A stretch of 38,513 nt of DNA from assembly GCA_934394515.1 (NCBI GenBank), contig CAKRRU010000010.1, positions 1 to 38,513 on the forward strand, given 5' to 3'. The notes beneath the pieces are model-generated. The model had not been told where the DNA came from. It saw nothing but the letters and a program-made list of their open reading frames with translations, and made no database searches. Both the position numbers and the translations under genes were made by a program. How positions within the stretch are numbered: position 1 is the stretch's first letter; every line of letters starts with the position of its first letter. This document shows positions 15,764 to 24,553 of the stretch, piece by piece. This DNA comes from an uncultured Acetatifactor sp. (lineage in GTDB: Bacteria; Bacillota; Clostridia; Lachnospirales; Lachnospiraceae).

Positions 15764-16639
15764 CTAAACATTCAGTGCATCCGCTCCCAAACAAAGTGCC
15801 CCGATGATTCCCGGATTTTCGCCCAGGGCCGGTGCCACGATATAATCCGCCATATCCGCAGGCAGACTGGTTTCCGGCAAATAACCGTTCAGAACTTCCA
15901 ACACATTTTTCCGAACCATTTCGAACACCTTTTCCTGGTGCATCACGCCGCCCCACAGAATCATCTTTTCCGGAGAATACGTCAGCATATAGTCTGCCAA
16001 TGCCTGTCCGATGTAATAGCTCTCCAGTTCCCACACATCCGTTCTTCCGGTGAGTTCCACGCCCTTTTTACCGTATCTGCCCTGGATTGCCGGACCCGAT
16101 GCCAGACCTTCCAGACAGGCTCCGTGATAAGGACAGCAACCTTCATACGCATCCTTCGGGTGCTTTTTCAAAAGAAGATGTCCTGCCTCCGGATGCATCA
16201 GTCCATGCAACAGTTTTCCGTTACTGTACACACCGACTCCCACACCGGTACCGATGGTAATATAAAGTGCATTTTCACAATTTCTTGCAGCTCCGAATCT
16301 CACCTCACCCAGAACCGCTCCGTTGACATCGGTATCAAAACCGATGGGCACCTGCAATGCCTCTCTGAATGCTCCGACAAAATCGTAGAATCTCCAATCC
16401 AGTTTCGGCGTACTGGTAATGTAGCCATAGGTCGCAGATTTCCGATTCAGATCAATGGGGCCAAAACACCCGATCCCCAGTGCCTCGATCCCTTTGCCTT
16501 TAAAATAATCGATCATCTGAGGCACTGTAATCTCCGGTTTCATCGTGGGAAATACGGTTCTTTCCAAAATATTTCCCTGTTCATCCCCGATTGCGCACAC
16601 CATTTTGGTGCCGCCTGCTTCAATTCCTCCCAGTCTCAT
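15764..16639 (-). CDS. ROK-family fructokinase / mannokinase
   Basis: About 291 residues from the ATG at 16639, chosen because GGAGG lies 9 nt upstream; the upstream reading overlaps the transporter gene. Visible ROK features are the phosphate-binding GIEAGGTKMVCAIG near the start, the catalytic aspartate in IGFDTDVNGAVLGE, ITIGTGVGVGV, and a zinc-site cluster EGCCPYHGACLEGLASGPAI of the fructokinase branch (ScrK/GmuE type). It phosphorylates a hexose at the end of the import and hydrolysis steps. Fructose or mannose are the likely substrates; the choice between them is not decidable by eye. Confidence 0.9.
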   Translation of the reverse strand: MRLGGIEAGGTKMVCAIGDEQGNILERTVFPTMKPEITVPQMIDYFKGKGIEALGIGCFGPIDLNRKSATYGYITSTPKLDWRFYDFVGAFREALQVPIGFDTDVNGAVLGEVRFGAARNCENALYITIGTGVGVGVYSNGKLLHGLMHPEAGHLLLKKHPKDAYEGCCPYHGACLEGLASGPAIQGRYGKKGVELTGRTDVWELESYYIGQALADYMLTYSPEKMILWGGVMHQEKVFEMVRKNVLEVLNGYLPETSLPADMADYIVAPALGENPGIIGALCLGADALNV

Positions 16640-16658
16640 TCTGCCATCCTCCGAATTC

Positions 16659-17846
16659 TTAGCGCATCTCTGCATTCTGTCCTTTTCCCCGAATCCTCTT
16701 GTAAAACGCGGTCAAAAACAACAACGTGAAAACGGTCATCGCCGCCGGCATGATCAGAAAGCTCCTGCCATACCCGATACTTTCCGCAATGTCCCCGTAA
16801 ATATAATTAAAACAGATATCAAATAAAGAAGCAATACTAATAATCAGCCCGGACATGGTGGACACCTGATCCTGTTCGTAAATCCGGCCGATTGCCATCA
16901 CCAGCGTCGGATAAATAACGGAGCATGCCAGTCCTGCCGGTGCCAGCAGCCAGAGAGCTCCGCTGAAAATCCCGGCGACATAAAATACAGCCGAGATCAC
17001 AGAAAACAAAGCAATACTGCGAAATACCTTCAACCGGTCGATCACCGGAGAAAAAAGCAGTCTGCCGACCGTAATGCCGCCGAAAAACAAAGCCATATAA
17101 TTGGCCGCCGTGCCCTGATTCAATCCCAGCGCCTCAGTTCCGTAGATCACAAACCAGTTCAGCATCCCATGCTCCGCAATAAAATACACACCGAAAATCA
17201 AAACCATTAAAATCCACAGGCGGTCTTTATTCAGGGGCTTTCTGTCATTGTTTTCCGTCTCCTTTTGGGGGTGTTGTTCAGGAATCTGCAATTTCAAAAT
17301 GATCAGGAACGCCAACACCCCGATGGCAAACAGGACTCCGGTCACAACCTTCCACCCGGTAAAGTCCACTGCAAGATTGCCGATCAGACTTTGTCCACCG
17401 CTGGTACCGATTCCCTGCGTAAAAAAGAGCAGGTTGACAATCATCCCCGGCGAAGTCAGAAACAAAAACGGGATAATGAGCGTAATGGAGGTATTCAGCA
17501 AAGTAGAAGCACCCATCGCCAAAAACATTCCTATCAGTATGGCATAGTAATTATCCGTAAACAGGAAAATAAGCATGGCACACATCCATACTGCCAGAAA
17601 TCCCAGAAAAGCTTTTTTGCGATCGATCTTATCCATGATTCTGCCACCGATCAGCAAAAAGCACAGATTACCGGCATAGCTCACCGCAATAATTGTAGAC
17701 AGTCCTTTGGCTGTCAGGGAAAAATGCGTCTGAAAAATTCCGGAAAAGATTCCCCGCAGGCTGTCACTGACTCCCAGTCCCACCATCAAAACCGCAAATC
17801 CGATAAAAGCAATTCTTCTGTTAATTTTCTCCATTCCGGTATCCAT
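16659..17846 (-). CDS. MFS sugar transporter
   Basis: 395 residues with about 12 hydrophobic spans, and the MFS signature GGRIMDKIDRKKAF after span 2. A hydrophilic loop near residues 195-210 splits the two halves. It sits between a glycoside hydrolase and a sugar kinase, so a mono- or oligosaccharide is the likely cargo. GGAG lies 7 nt before the ATG at 17846, which overlaps the end of the GH28 gene by 26 nt, so the two are translationally linked. Confidence 0.88.
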   Translation of the reverse strand: MDTGMEKINRRIAFIGFAVLMVGLGVSDSLRGIFSGIFQTHFSLTAKGLSTIIAVSYAGNLCFLLIGGRIMDKIDRKKAFLGFLAVWMCAMLIFLFTDNYYAILIGMFLAMGASTLLNTSITLIIPFLFLTSPGMIVNLLFFTQGIGTSGGQSLIGNLAVDFTGWKVVTGVLFAIGVLAFLIILKLQIPEQHPQKETENNDRKPLNKDRLWILMVLIFGVYFIAEHGMLNWFVIYGTEALGLNQGTAANYMALFFGGITVGRLLFSPVIDRLKVFRSIALFSVISAVFYVAGIFSGALWLLAPAGLACSVIYPTLVMAIGRIYEQDQVSTMSGLIISIASLFDICFNYIYGDIAESIGYGRSFLIMPAAMTVFTLLFLTAFYKRIRGKGQNAEMR

Positions 17847-19179
17847 CTTCCGACTCCTCTACTGTGACCTGTACATTTTCGACATTTCCAAGCGTCACAT
17901 CTTCCCGGTAAAAAGGAAGGATTCCTTCTTTTTTATCGATTTTAATGTCGCGGAAGGATACGTTTTTCACATAGTCCGCATAAATACCGGATATTTTCGT
18001 ATGGATCTCGCCGTCCCCCTGACACGGTCTCTTGTCATAACCGTTGACCTCCCATTTTGATTTTTTATCCAGAGTCAGACGGATTCCTTCAAATGTAACG
18101 TCTTCAATATAATTATCTTCGCTGCCCAGCAAAAAGATACCATTTTCTCCTTCACAAGTAATGTTACGGAAACGGATGTTTCGAATCTTGCCTGCCTTTA
18201 TTCCGGGTTTCCGGTCCAGTGCCGTCAGGCAGATTGCCTCCGCTCTTCCCCACCATTCATAAGAAAACCTTCTGGTCTCCATAATAATGTTGGAGAATGT
18301 TACATTTTCCACATTTCCATTGTCACGGATCTGAATAGATATCCCTCTGTTACTTCTGGAAATGCAACAATTTTCCACCAGGATATTTCTGAAATCCGAT
18401 TCGCCTTCTGTCCCAAATTTAATCGCGGCGCTGGTCGAGATCAAGGTACAGTTGGTCACAACAATGTTCTCACACGGACCGTATTTCTTATAGTCTCCCG
18501 AATTTTTGAAAACAATGGCATCATCGCCACACTCTATATGACAATTGCTGATCCGGACATTCTGACAATGATCCGGATCTATGCCATCAGAATTCGCCAT
18601 CTTCAGATTATTCAGCAGGCGTATGCCATCAATCAGTACATCCTTACATCCTACCAGATGTACAGTCCAGAAAGCACAGTTTGTCAGTCTGACCTCTTTT
18701 ATAGTGAGATGTTTTACATCCTCCAGCAATAATAACGGTACCCGGGGATAATAGGACCCTTCAATATGGTATCCGGAATCGTCCCCATAGAATACCGCCT
18801 CATTGCCGTCGATCGTTCCCTGTCCGGAGATTGTCACATTCTCCTGTCCCAGTGCATAGATAAATGCATGGAACGGACGGCCTGCATACTCACTGTTTAA
18901 AAAGGAAGGCAGCCCGGATTCATGTGCAGTAATCCTGCCATGATTGCGGAGTGGATAATAGTCTGCTATGTTGCTGCTGGCTTTCCATACCGCTCCCGGC
19001 TCCAGATGTACTTCCACATTGGATTTTAAGAGCACATACCCGGAGGAATATGTCTTTCCTCCCGGGAAGAGGACAACGCCTCCTCCCTGTTTGGCACACG
19101 CGTCAATTGCTTTTTGAATCTCAGCGGCATCATTGGTCTGTCCGTCTCCCACTGCCCCATATTCTAATATACTAACCAT
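17821..19179 (-). CDS. GH28-family glycoside hydrolase (polygalacturonase-like), intracellular
   Basis: 452 residues, with no signal peptide. A pectate-lyase-like beginning (EYGAVGDGQTNDAAEIQKAID) leads into a right-handed beta-helix with repeated IxNxxI turns. The GH28 acids are present: N196-S-D198 in NSDGIDPD and G218-DD in CGDDAIVF. The third GH28 block, normally a histidine-glycine HG, reads SAAIKFGTE here, so the histidine is absent. An AAGGGAG ribosome site precedes the ATG. It follows the GH38 remnant by 23 nt and overlaps the transporter gene. A substrate in the pectin or rhamnogalacturonan range is inference. Confidence 0.9.
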   Translation of the reverse strand: MVSILEYGAVGDGQTNDAAEIQKAIDACAKQGGGVVLFPGGKTYSSGYVLLKSNVEVHLEPGAVWKASSNIADYYPLRNHGRITAHESGLPSFLNSEYAGRPFHAFIYALGQENVTISGQGTIDGNEAVFYGDDSGYHIEGSYYPRVPLLLLEDVKHLTIKEVRLTNCAFWTVHLVGCKDVLIDGIRLLNNLKMANSDGIDPDHCQNVRISNCHIECGDDAIVFKNSGDYKKYGPCENIVVTNCTLISTSAAIKFGTEGESDFRNILVENCCISRSNRGISIQIRDNGNVENVTFSNIIMETRRFSYEWWGRAEAICLTALDRKPGIKAGKIRNIRFRNITCEGENGIFLLGSEDNYIEDVTFEGIRLTLDKKSKWEVNGYDKRPCQGDGEIHTKISGIYADYVKNVSFRDIKIDKKEGILPFYREDVTLGNVENVQVTVEESEDGYRNGEN

Positions 19180-19202
19180 TGCTTTCTCCCTTCGTAACCG
19201 AC

Positions 19203-20270
19203 TTACTTTTTCACTGAAATTCTCAATGTTTTGATCTCATAGGGTTTCATCTCCAGTGTCCACACATCTCCCCGGCAGTACAGGCTTTTCTGCTCCGCTT
19301 CCGATGCCTTCTCCATACAGTCACAGGCCACTGCCTGTACCTGTCCAAACAAAGGGAAGGTCAGATGTGCTTTGGTACGCATTCCAAAACTTTCATAGAG
19401 ACGAATGATCACGCCATCTCCGTCTTCTGCCATTTTCACCGTATCCGCCAGAACATTTTCTTCCGCCACCTGTAACAGGGAATATGCTGCCTCTTCGGCT
19501 CCGGATATTTTCTCCCATTCCAGTGGACAATTGAGATCGTAGGCTTCCCTGATGACACCGCCCTTCCTGAAATCCCCTTTGTGCGGGAACAATGCATAAG
19601 TAAATTCATGCATTCCCTGATCAGCATCCGGGTTGGGGAAAATGCCGGATTTGATCAGTGTCAGTCCCATCACACCGTCATGAATGTCATAGCCGTATTT
19701 GCAGTCATTCAACAGTGCGGTACCGTAACCCGGCTCTGACAGATCCGCCCATTTGTGCGCACAGACTTCAAATCTGGCACGATCCCAGGATGTGTTTTTA
19801 TGGGTAGGGCGCTTCACATTACCGAACTGAATCTCATAATCCGCCTCATGTGCCAGAATATCCATCGGAAAAGCGACGCGTAACAGCTGTTGGTGTTCAT
19901 GCCAGTCAATTTGGGTTGCAAAGTCAATACGTGCCGTATGCCTGTAGAAACGGATTGTCTGTTCTATCACAGAATCCTGGAAATTTCTGCGTACATACAA
20001 AGCAGCTGTTTCAGTCCCGTTTTCCAGTATTCTGAATTCCTCAACATCCGATACTTCCCAGGATTTCTCCAGATATCCTTCATCAATGTTCCAGGCATCG
20101 AACTCTGCCGGACGATCCTCATATACAGTGAGACGGTTTCCCGTCTGTCCCTTTTGTATCAATTCTCGCTCTTCTCTCAGATCCAACAGTCCGGAAATCT
20201 CCGCATTGCTATCGAATTTCACTGCAAAATACGGGGTACAGAAGCTTACCGGATGTCCATGATCATCCGT
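19203..20270 (-). pseudogene. GH38 alpha-mannosidase, C-terminal fragment lacking the catalytic domain
   Basis: The reading matches only the C-terminal half of GH38 enzymes: TPYFAVKFDSN, the CAHKWADLSEPGYG segment, then LLNDCKYGYDIHDG and PNPDADQGMHEFTYALFPH, all hallmark parts of the C-terminal beta domain. The N-terminal catalytic domain (about 600 residues in full-length family members, with the zinc-binding and nucleophile aspartate sites) is absent. The first residues of the open frame (before about 20270) are antisense to the regulator gene and not homologous. The upstream part was lost together with the 5' part of the neighbouring regulator. Confidence 0.8.
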
Positions 20271-21437
20271 CACCAATTGAAAAAGCAGGCTGAAATTCAA
20301 AAAGAAGCCGATCAGGCAATCCTGCTCAAAGATTTGCATACACCTTTGGAGCAGGGCATGATCATGGAAGCCTTGGACGAGCCGGATAATTTTTCATCTG
20401 TTTTCAAAAAATATCAGCCACTGCTGTCTTTGCCGGACAAAGGACTCTATGCCTGTGTATGCTCTTTTGTGGAAGAGCCTTACCTGAAGGAGTTTCTGCA
20501 TGACATGATGCGTATCCTGCGCGTCCACGGGGCAAAGAGGATTTTCCCGGTCATTTATGTAAAAAACAGCGCGCTTTTCATCCTGACCTCCTCTTCCCTG
20601 TCCGTACAGGAGGAAATCCGCAAATCTCTGGATGATCTGCATTATCCGGCACAAAGTGTAGCCTTTGAAACTAATTTTCTTCACGAAGATACCTCGGAAC
20701 AGCTGTTTGATCAAGTCATTTCCAAAGTCTCCCGCTATGAAAGGATCCTCCTCATCTCCCAAGACGGGAATGAGATCCGGGAACTCCACAATAATATGGC
20801 CGCTCCATGGAAAATCTCAAAGCTTAAGGAAGCACTTTCCAGACCACATACCGAGGAAGATATCCGTTCTCTCCTGGATACCGTTTTCACGCCTTCCATG
20901 ACACCGGACACTGCACGTAATATCGCACTCGGTCTGTTTTTAAATTCAGAACATACAGGAGAAGAACCTCCGCTTGATATTGCCTGTGATTTCTTCCGAC
21001 GTCTTTATTCCTGTACACAGACTTCCGACATTCGTAAGCTTGCCGAGATCGTGATCCTCCAAAAAGACGATGTTGCCGCAGCCGCCAAAACGGGTGCCAA
21101 TATCGGTCTTCTGAAATCCTATGTGGAAGCTCATCTCGACTGCGAAACCCTTTCCCTGAAATGGCTGGCAGAAAATTATCTCTTTGTCAGTGTCGGCTAT
21201 TTAAGCAAGCAGTTTGTGAAAGAAGAAGGTATCCGCTTTTCCGATTATCTGAATAAAAGACGCATGGAGCAGGCAATCCGCCTCATGGTATACTACCATA
21301 ACGACAATATCAAAACGATTGCAAAATCAGTCGGATTCGGTAACAATCCGCAGTACTTCAGCCAGGTATTCAAAAAATACACCGGCTGTACACCGACCGA
21401 ATATATTGAAAAAGTATCCGCCAATCCTCCCTCCTGA
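20253..21437 (+). pseudogene. AraC/YesN-type response regulator, 5'-truncated
   Basis: The open frame reaches further left, but sense homology starts only near 20253-20280 (KKQAEIQKEADQAI), because everything before is antisense to the GH38 remnant. What remains is the coiled linker, a middle domain of about 250 residues, and an intact double helix-turn-helix AraC DNA-binding domain (about 21100-21410: LSLKWLAENYLFVSVGYLSKQF and IKTIAKSVGFGNNPQYFSQVFKKYTGCTPTEY). The phospho-acceptor receiver domain is missing. Such regulators usually sit next to and control a sugar operon. An ATG at 20253 could still start a product of 394 aa, but no ribosome site is seen. Confidence 0.8.
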
Positions 21438-21470
21438 CATAAAGAAGGCATTCCCCTTTGACCAGCGGTG

Positions 21471-21499
21471 TTGTATTTTTCGGAAATGCTTGTTAGAAT
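21471..21499 (+). promoter_or_regulatory. Promoter of the EEP gene, placed for a leaderless mRNA
   Basis: TAGAAT (21494-21499, 5/6) with a 17-nt spacer to TTGTAT (21471-21476, 3/6). The -10 ends 6 nt before the ATG at 21506, so the expected transcription start is at or next to the start codon. Confidence 0.5.
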
Positions 21500-21505
21500 A
21501 GTGCT

Positions 21506-22615
21506 ATGAAAAAGAAAAATATACTCAAAACGTTACTGAAAATCATAGGAATCATGCTGGGAATCCTGGTACTGACGGTGGCAGCGTATCTTATCTACCT
21601 CTTGGTGAGTTATCACCGCATCGAGGACAATCAGGAGCTGGTGGTGGAGGCACCGGCTGACAACGCATCCGCAACCGACAAAGCTATCCTGTCTACGGAC
21701 ACAGAGTATTCCGCACTGACCTACAATATCGGCTTCGGCGCCTATCTGCCAGACTTCAGCTTCTTCATGGACGGCGGTACTTCTTCCTGGGCGGAAAGTC
21801 CGGAGACAGTGCAGTATGCCGTAAACGGTGTCGGCGCACTGGTCTCAAGTCAGGATCCTGATTTTGCACTGATTCAGGAGATCGACTTGGATTCCACCCG
21901 AAGCTATCATATCAATGAATACGATATGCTGCGAGGCAGTCTGTCCGAATACACTACGGTATTTGCACAGAATTATGACTCTGCTTTCCTGTTCTATCCG
22001 CTGACACAGCCCCACGGCAGCAGCAAATCGGGCCTCGGCTTATTTTCCAAATATCCGGTAACAAGCGCCCTACGCAGGAGCTTCCCGATTTCCACCTCGT
22101 TCAGCAAATTCTTTGATCTGGACCGCTGCTACAGTATCTCCCGGATTCCGGTAGATAACGGCAAAGAACTGGTAATTTTTAACCTGCATATGTCTGCCTA
22201 CGGCAACAGTGATGCTATCCGTCAAGGTCAGATTGAGATGCTGTGTAACGATATGGCAAAAGAATACGAAGCCGGCAATTACGTCCTCTGCGGCGGTGAT
22301 TTCAACCACGATCTGAAGGCTTCCGAAGAAGATACCGAGAACTGTGAATCCTGGGCGTTTCCTTTCCCCAGAGCAGAACTTCCGGAACATTTTTCCTTCT
22401 GCCTGGATCTGCTGCCTCAGGACGAGAAGGAGGCTCTCTGGAACAGTGCAAGAAATGCTGATATGGAGTACGTCCCCGGTGTCACCTATACCGTGACACT
22501 GGACGGTTTTATCATCTCGGACAATATCGAATGTCTGTCCTATGAGAATGTGAATACCGGATACTCTTATTCGGATCACGATCCGGTGGCAGTGAGTTTC
22601 CTGTTAAGACCGTGA
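21506..22615 (+). CDS. Membrane-anchored endonuclease/exonuclease/phosphatase (EEP) family protein
   Basis: 369 residues. A basic start and a single hydrophobic span (about 11-34) anchor it, with the catalytic part outside by inference. The EEP-fold motifs are in order: LTYNIGFG, LIQEID, FNLHMS, GGDFNHD and the final SDHDPV. Members are nucleases, inositol phosphatases or sphingomyelinase-like phosphodiesterases, so the substrate is open. No ribosome site is seen before the ATG; the promoter is placed to give a leaderless message. The codon usage and frame are clean, with no sign of damage. Confidence 0.88.
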   Translation: MKKKNILKTLLKIIGIMLGILVLTVAAYLIYLLVSYHRIEDNQELVVEAPADNASATDKAILSTDTEYSALTYNIGFGAYLPDFSFFMDGGTSSWAESPETVQYAVNGVGALVSSQDPDFALIQEIDLDSTRSYHINEYDMLRGSLSEYTTVFAQNYDSAFLFYPLTQPHGSSKSGLGLFSKYPVTSALRRSFPISTSFSKFFDLDRCYSISRIPVDNGKELVIFNLHMSAYGNSDAIRQGQIEMLCNDMAKEYEAGNYVLCGGDFNHDLKASEEDTENCESWAFPFPRAELPEHFSFCLDLLPQDEKEALWNSARNADMEYVPGVTYTVTLDGFIISDNIECLSYENVNTGYSYSDHDPVAVSFLLRP

Positions 22616-22634
22616 CAAGATTTGAACGCTTCCG

Positions 22635-22663
22635 TTGACAGCAGCAAGCTTCTCCTGTAAAAT
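22635..22663 (+). promoter_or_regulatory. Promoter of the riboswitch-controlled exchanger
   Basis: A perfect TTGACA (22635-22640), 17-nt spacer, TAAAAT (22658-22663, 5/6). The start would be near 22670, giving a leader of about 265 nt that includes the riboswitch. Confidence 0.75.
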
Positions 22664-22736
22664 ATAGCTGTTCCGGATAGATTGCAAAGTACGGTAGTCA
22701 CTCACCGCCGATGCAGCCAAGCAGGAACATTCATAC

Positions 22737-22884
22737 GTTAAGAGGGAGTAGTTCTCAACCGGATGCTGTTACACTTTGGAATTCGGTTGGAATGATAATC
22801 GTCATCACGCCGAAAGGCCGGTTATTATTGTAAGCAACGAGACTTTTATCGATCATTTATGATGCGGTAAAGGTCTCATTTTTT
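22737..22884 (+). ncRNA. yybP-ykoY (Mn2+) riboswitch with intrinsic terminator
   Basis: The 5' closing arm TAAGAG (22739-22744) with the conserved GGAGTAG that follows (22745-22751) pairs with CTTTTA (22843-22848), preceded by CGAGA (22838-22842). Between them are a P2 stem (AACCG/CGGTT), a second arm with GATAAT/TTATT and a GCC-GAAA-GGC tip. This is the layout of the yybP-ykoY class. A terminator (22839-22884: GAGACTTTTATC with GGTAAAGGTCTC, then six T) shares the 3' side of the closing stem, so ligand binding would disrupt termination and turn the gene on. In the known class the ligand is Mn2+. Calling it by eye leaves some uncertainty about the exact edges. Confidence 0.8.
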
Positions 22885-22936
22885 GTTGTCCTTTACTGCA
22901 GCGGCAGGCGAGAATCGTCTGTGGGAAGGAGAACAC

Positions 22937-23854
22937 ATGGAATATCTGTTATTACTCGTAGGTTTCATTCTGTTAATCAAAGGCGCCGACTTCTTCGTCG
23001 AAGGAAGCTCCTCTCTGGCGGGAATTCTGAAAGTACCGAGCGTTATCATCGGTCTGACCATCGTGGCCATGGGAACCAGCGCACCGGAGGCTTCCGTCAG
23101 TATCAACGCAGCACTGGTCGGCAACAATGACATCGCCATCAGCAATGTCATCGGTTCCAACATTTTTAACGGGCTTGTGGTCGTCGGCATCTGCGCTTTT
23201 CTACATAGTTTTAGGCCTCATACAGAAATTCTGGGGCGCGACATGCCGCTAAATATTCTGGTGACACTTGTATTGTGTCTGATGCTGTTCGACGGATCTT
23301 TGAGCCGCATAGAAGGTGTCATTCTGCTTATGGGAATGATAGTCTACATCGGATTCATGATCTACTCCGCCCGGAAAAACAGAGAAGAGGGCGAACCCGG
23401 TAAGATTCTCTCTCTTCCGCTTAGTCTGGTCTATATTGCCGGAGGCTTAGCGGCCGTAATCTTCGGCGGAGATCTGGTCGTGGACAAGGCCTGCATCATC
23501 GCAACGAATTTCGGCGTCAGCCAGAACTTTATCGGACTGACGATCATTGCCATCGGTACTTCTCTTCCGGAGCTTGTGACTTCCATCGTCGCCACGAAAA
23601 AGGGAGACAGCGGTCTGGCTCTCGGTAATGCTATCGGTTCTAACCTGTTCAATATCCTGTTCATCCTCGGTATGTCTGCTGCCATTAGTCCGCTGCATGT
23701 CCTGGGAGAATCGGTCATTGATGCGATTCTGCTGCTTATCAGTACAGTATTGCTGTTCGTCTTTGCCCGTACCGGCAGACGCATGACACGTGGAGAAGGG
23801 GCTGCGTGTGTGCTTCTGTATATCGCATATACTGCTTATCTCTTTATAAGGTAA
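22937..23854 (+). CDS. CaCA-family cation/sodium exchanger (probable Mn2+/Ca2+ exporter)
   Basis: 305 residues, about 10 spans. The two inverted alpha-repeats are visible: GTSAPEASVSINAALVGNND...GSNIFNGL and GTSLPELVTSIVATKKGD...GSNLFNIL. This is the bacterial YrbG type. The ATG at 22937 is chosen because GGAAGGAG lies about 5 nt upstream; an earlier in-frame ATG at 22883 is inside the terminator's T run. The riboswitch leader points to manganese as an exported ion. The gene ends 31 nt before the convergent cytidylate kinase-like gene. Confidence 0.9.
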   Translation: MEYLLLLVGFILLIKGADFFVEGSSSLAGILKVPSVIIGLTIVAMGTSAPEASVSINAALVGNNDIAISNVIGSNIFNGLVVVGICAFLHSFRPHTEILGRDMPLNILVTLVLCLMLFDGSLSRIEGVILLMGMIVYIGFMIYSARKNREEGEPGKILSLPLSLVYIAGGLAAVIFGGDLVVDKACIIATNFGVSQNFIGLTIIAIGTSLPELVTSIVATKKGDSGLALGNAIGSNLFNILFILGMSAAISPLHVLGESVIDAILLLISTVLLFVFARTGRRMTRGEGAACVLLYIAYTAYLFIR

Positions 23855-23885
23855 GCATGTGCTCGAAGTTCCCCCACACAAAAAA

Positions 23886-24521
23886 TCACTTCATTAATCC
23901 TTTGTGTTTTAAATATTCCACAATCATCTGGACTGCATAGTCTTCTCCTACAGCCCCGGGATTGATGGTCAGATCATATTCCGTGGAGTCATTCCAGACA
24001 CCACCGGTGTAATACCGGTAATAATTGGCACGGTATTTGTTGGTCTGCAGGATTTTTTCTTTTGCCTCTACCGTATTGATCTGCAGGCGATTGACAATAT
24101 TTCCGATACATACATCCATGGGTGCCTGAATATTCACGGTCACCACATTTTTCAGGCTGCCGATAATCTTATTGGCAGCTTTTCCAATAATAATACAGGA
24201 TTGTTTGCCGCCCAGTGCCAGACTTTTGATCACCTCTGCCTGATAGTTAAACAGGTTTTCATCCGACAGATATTTTGCATCCGAGACAGCATATAAGTGC
24301 CCGGTATATACACCCTTTGAGTTTCTAATGCGGATCTGTCCTTTGTTGATTTTCTCATTGGCTTCAAAAAAATAGGTCTCATTAATGCCGCTCAGCTCCG
24401 AAGCCATCTCCAGTATCTCGGTATCATAACAGGGAATCCCCAGTGTTTCCGATAACTTTTTGCCGACATGACTTCCGCCGCTTCCCAAACCTCTTGCAAT
24501 TGTAATAATATAATTCTCCAT
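23886..24521 (-). CDS. Cytidylate kinase-like family protein
   Basis: 211 residues. The nucleotide-binding opening ITIARGLGSGGSHVGKKLSETLG and the following YDTEILEMASELSG match the cytidylate kinase-like (PF13189-type) family. The specific substrate is unclear, as these are not the housekeeping Cmk. GGAAAGGAG precedes the ATG. It is the last gene of the long minus-strand row starting at livK, 32 nt after the DASS transporter. No clear terminator was found after it. Confidence 0.88.
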   Translation of the reverse strand: MENYIITIARGLGSGGSHVGKKLSETLGIPCYDTEILEMASELSGINETYFFEANEKINKGQIRIRNSKGVYTGHLYAVSDAKYLSDENLFNYQAEVIKSLALGGKQSCIIIGKAANKIIGSLKNVVTVNIQAPMDVCIGNIVNRLQINTVEAKEKILQTNKYRANYYRYYTGGVWNDSTEYDLTINPGAVGEDYAVQMIVEYLKHKGLMK

Positions 24522-24553
24522 ATTCGCTCCTTTCCAATCGCTTCTGCTTTTTC

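Noticed and set aside
19890..20252. An in-frame N-terminal extension of the AraC-type regulator
   Set aside because: This part is antisense to the GH38 remnant, has no receiver or linker homology and no ribosome site. It is an open frame by chance next to the junction.
22883..22936. An upstream start for the CaCA exchanger
   Set aside because: The ATG at 22883 lies within the riboswitch terminator's T run and the extra residues have no homology. The start at 22937 has GGAAGGAG before it.
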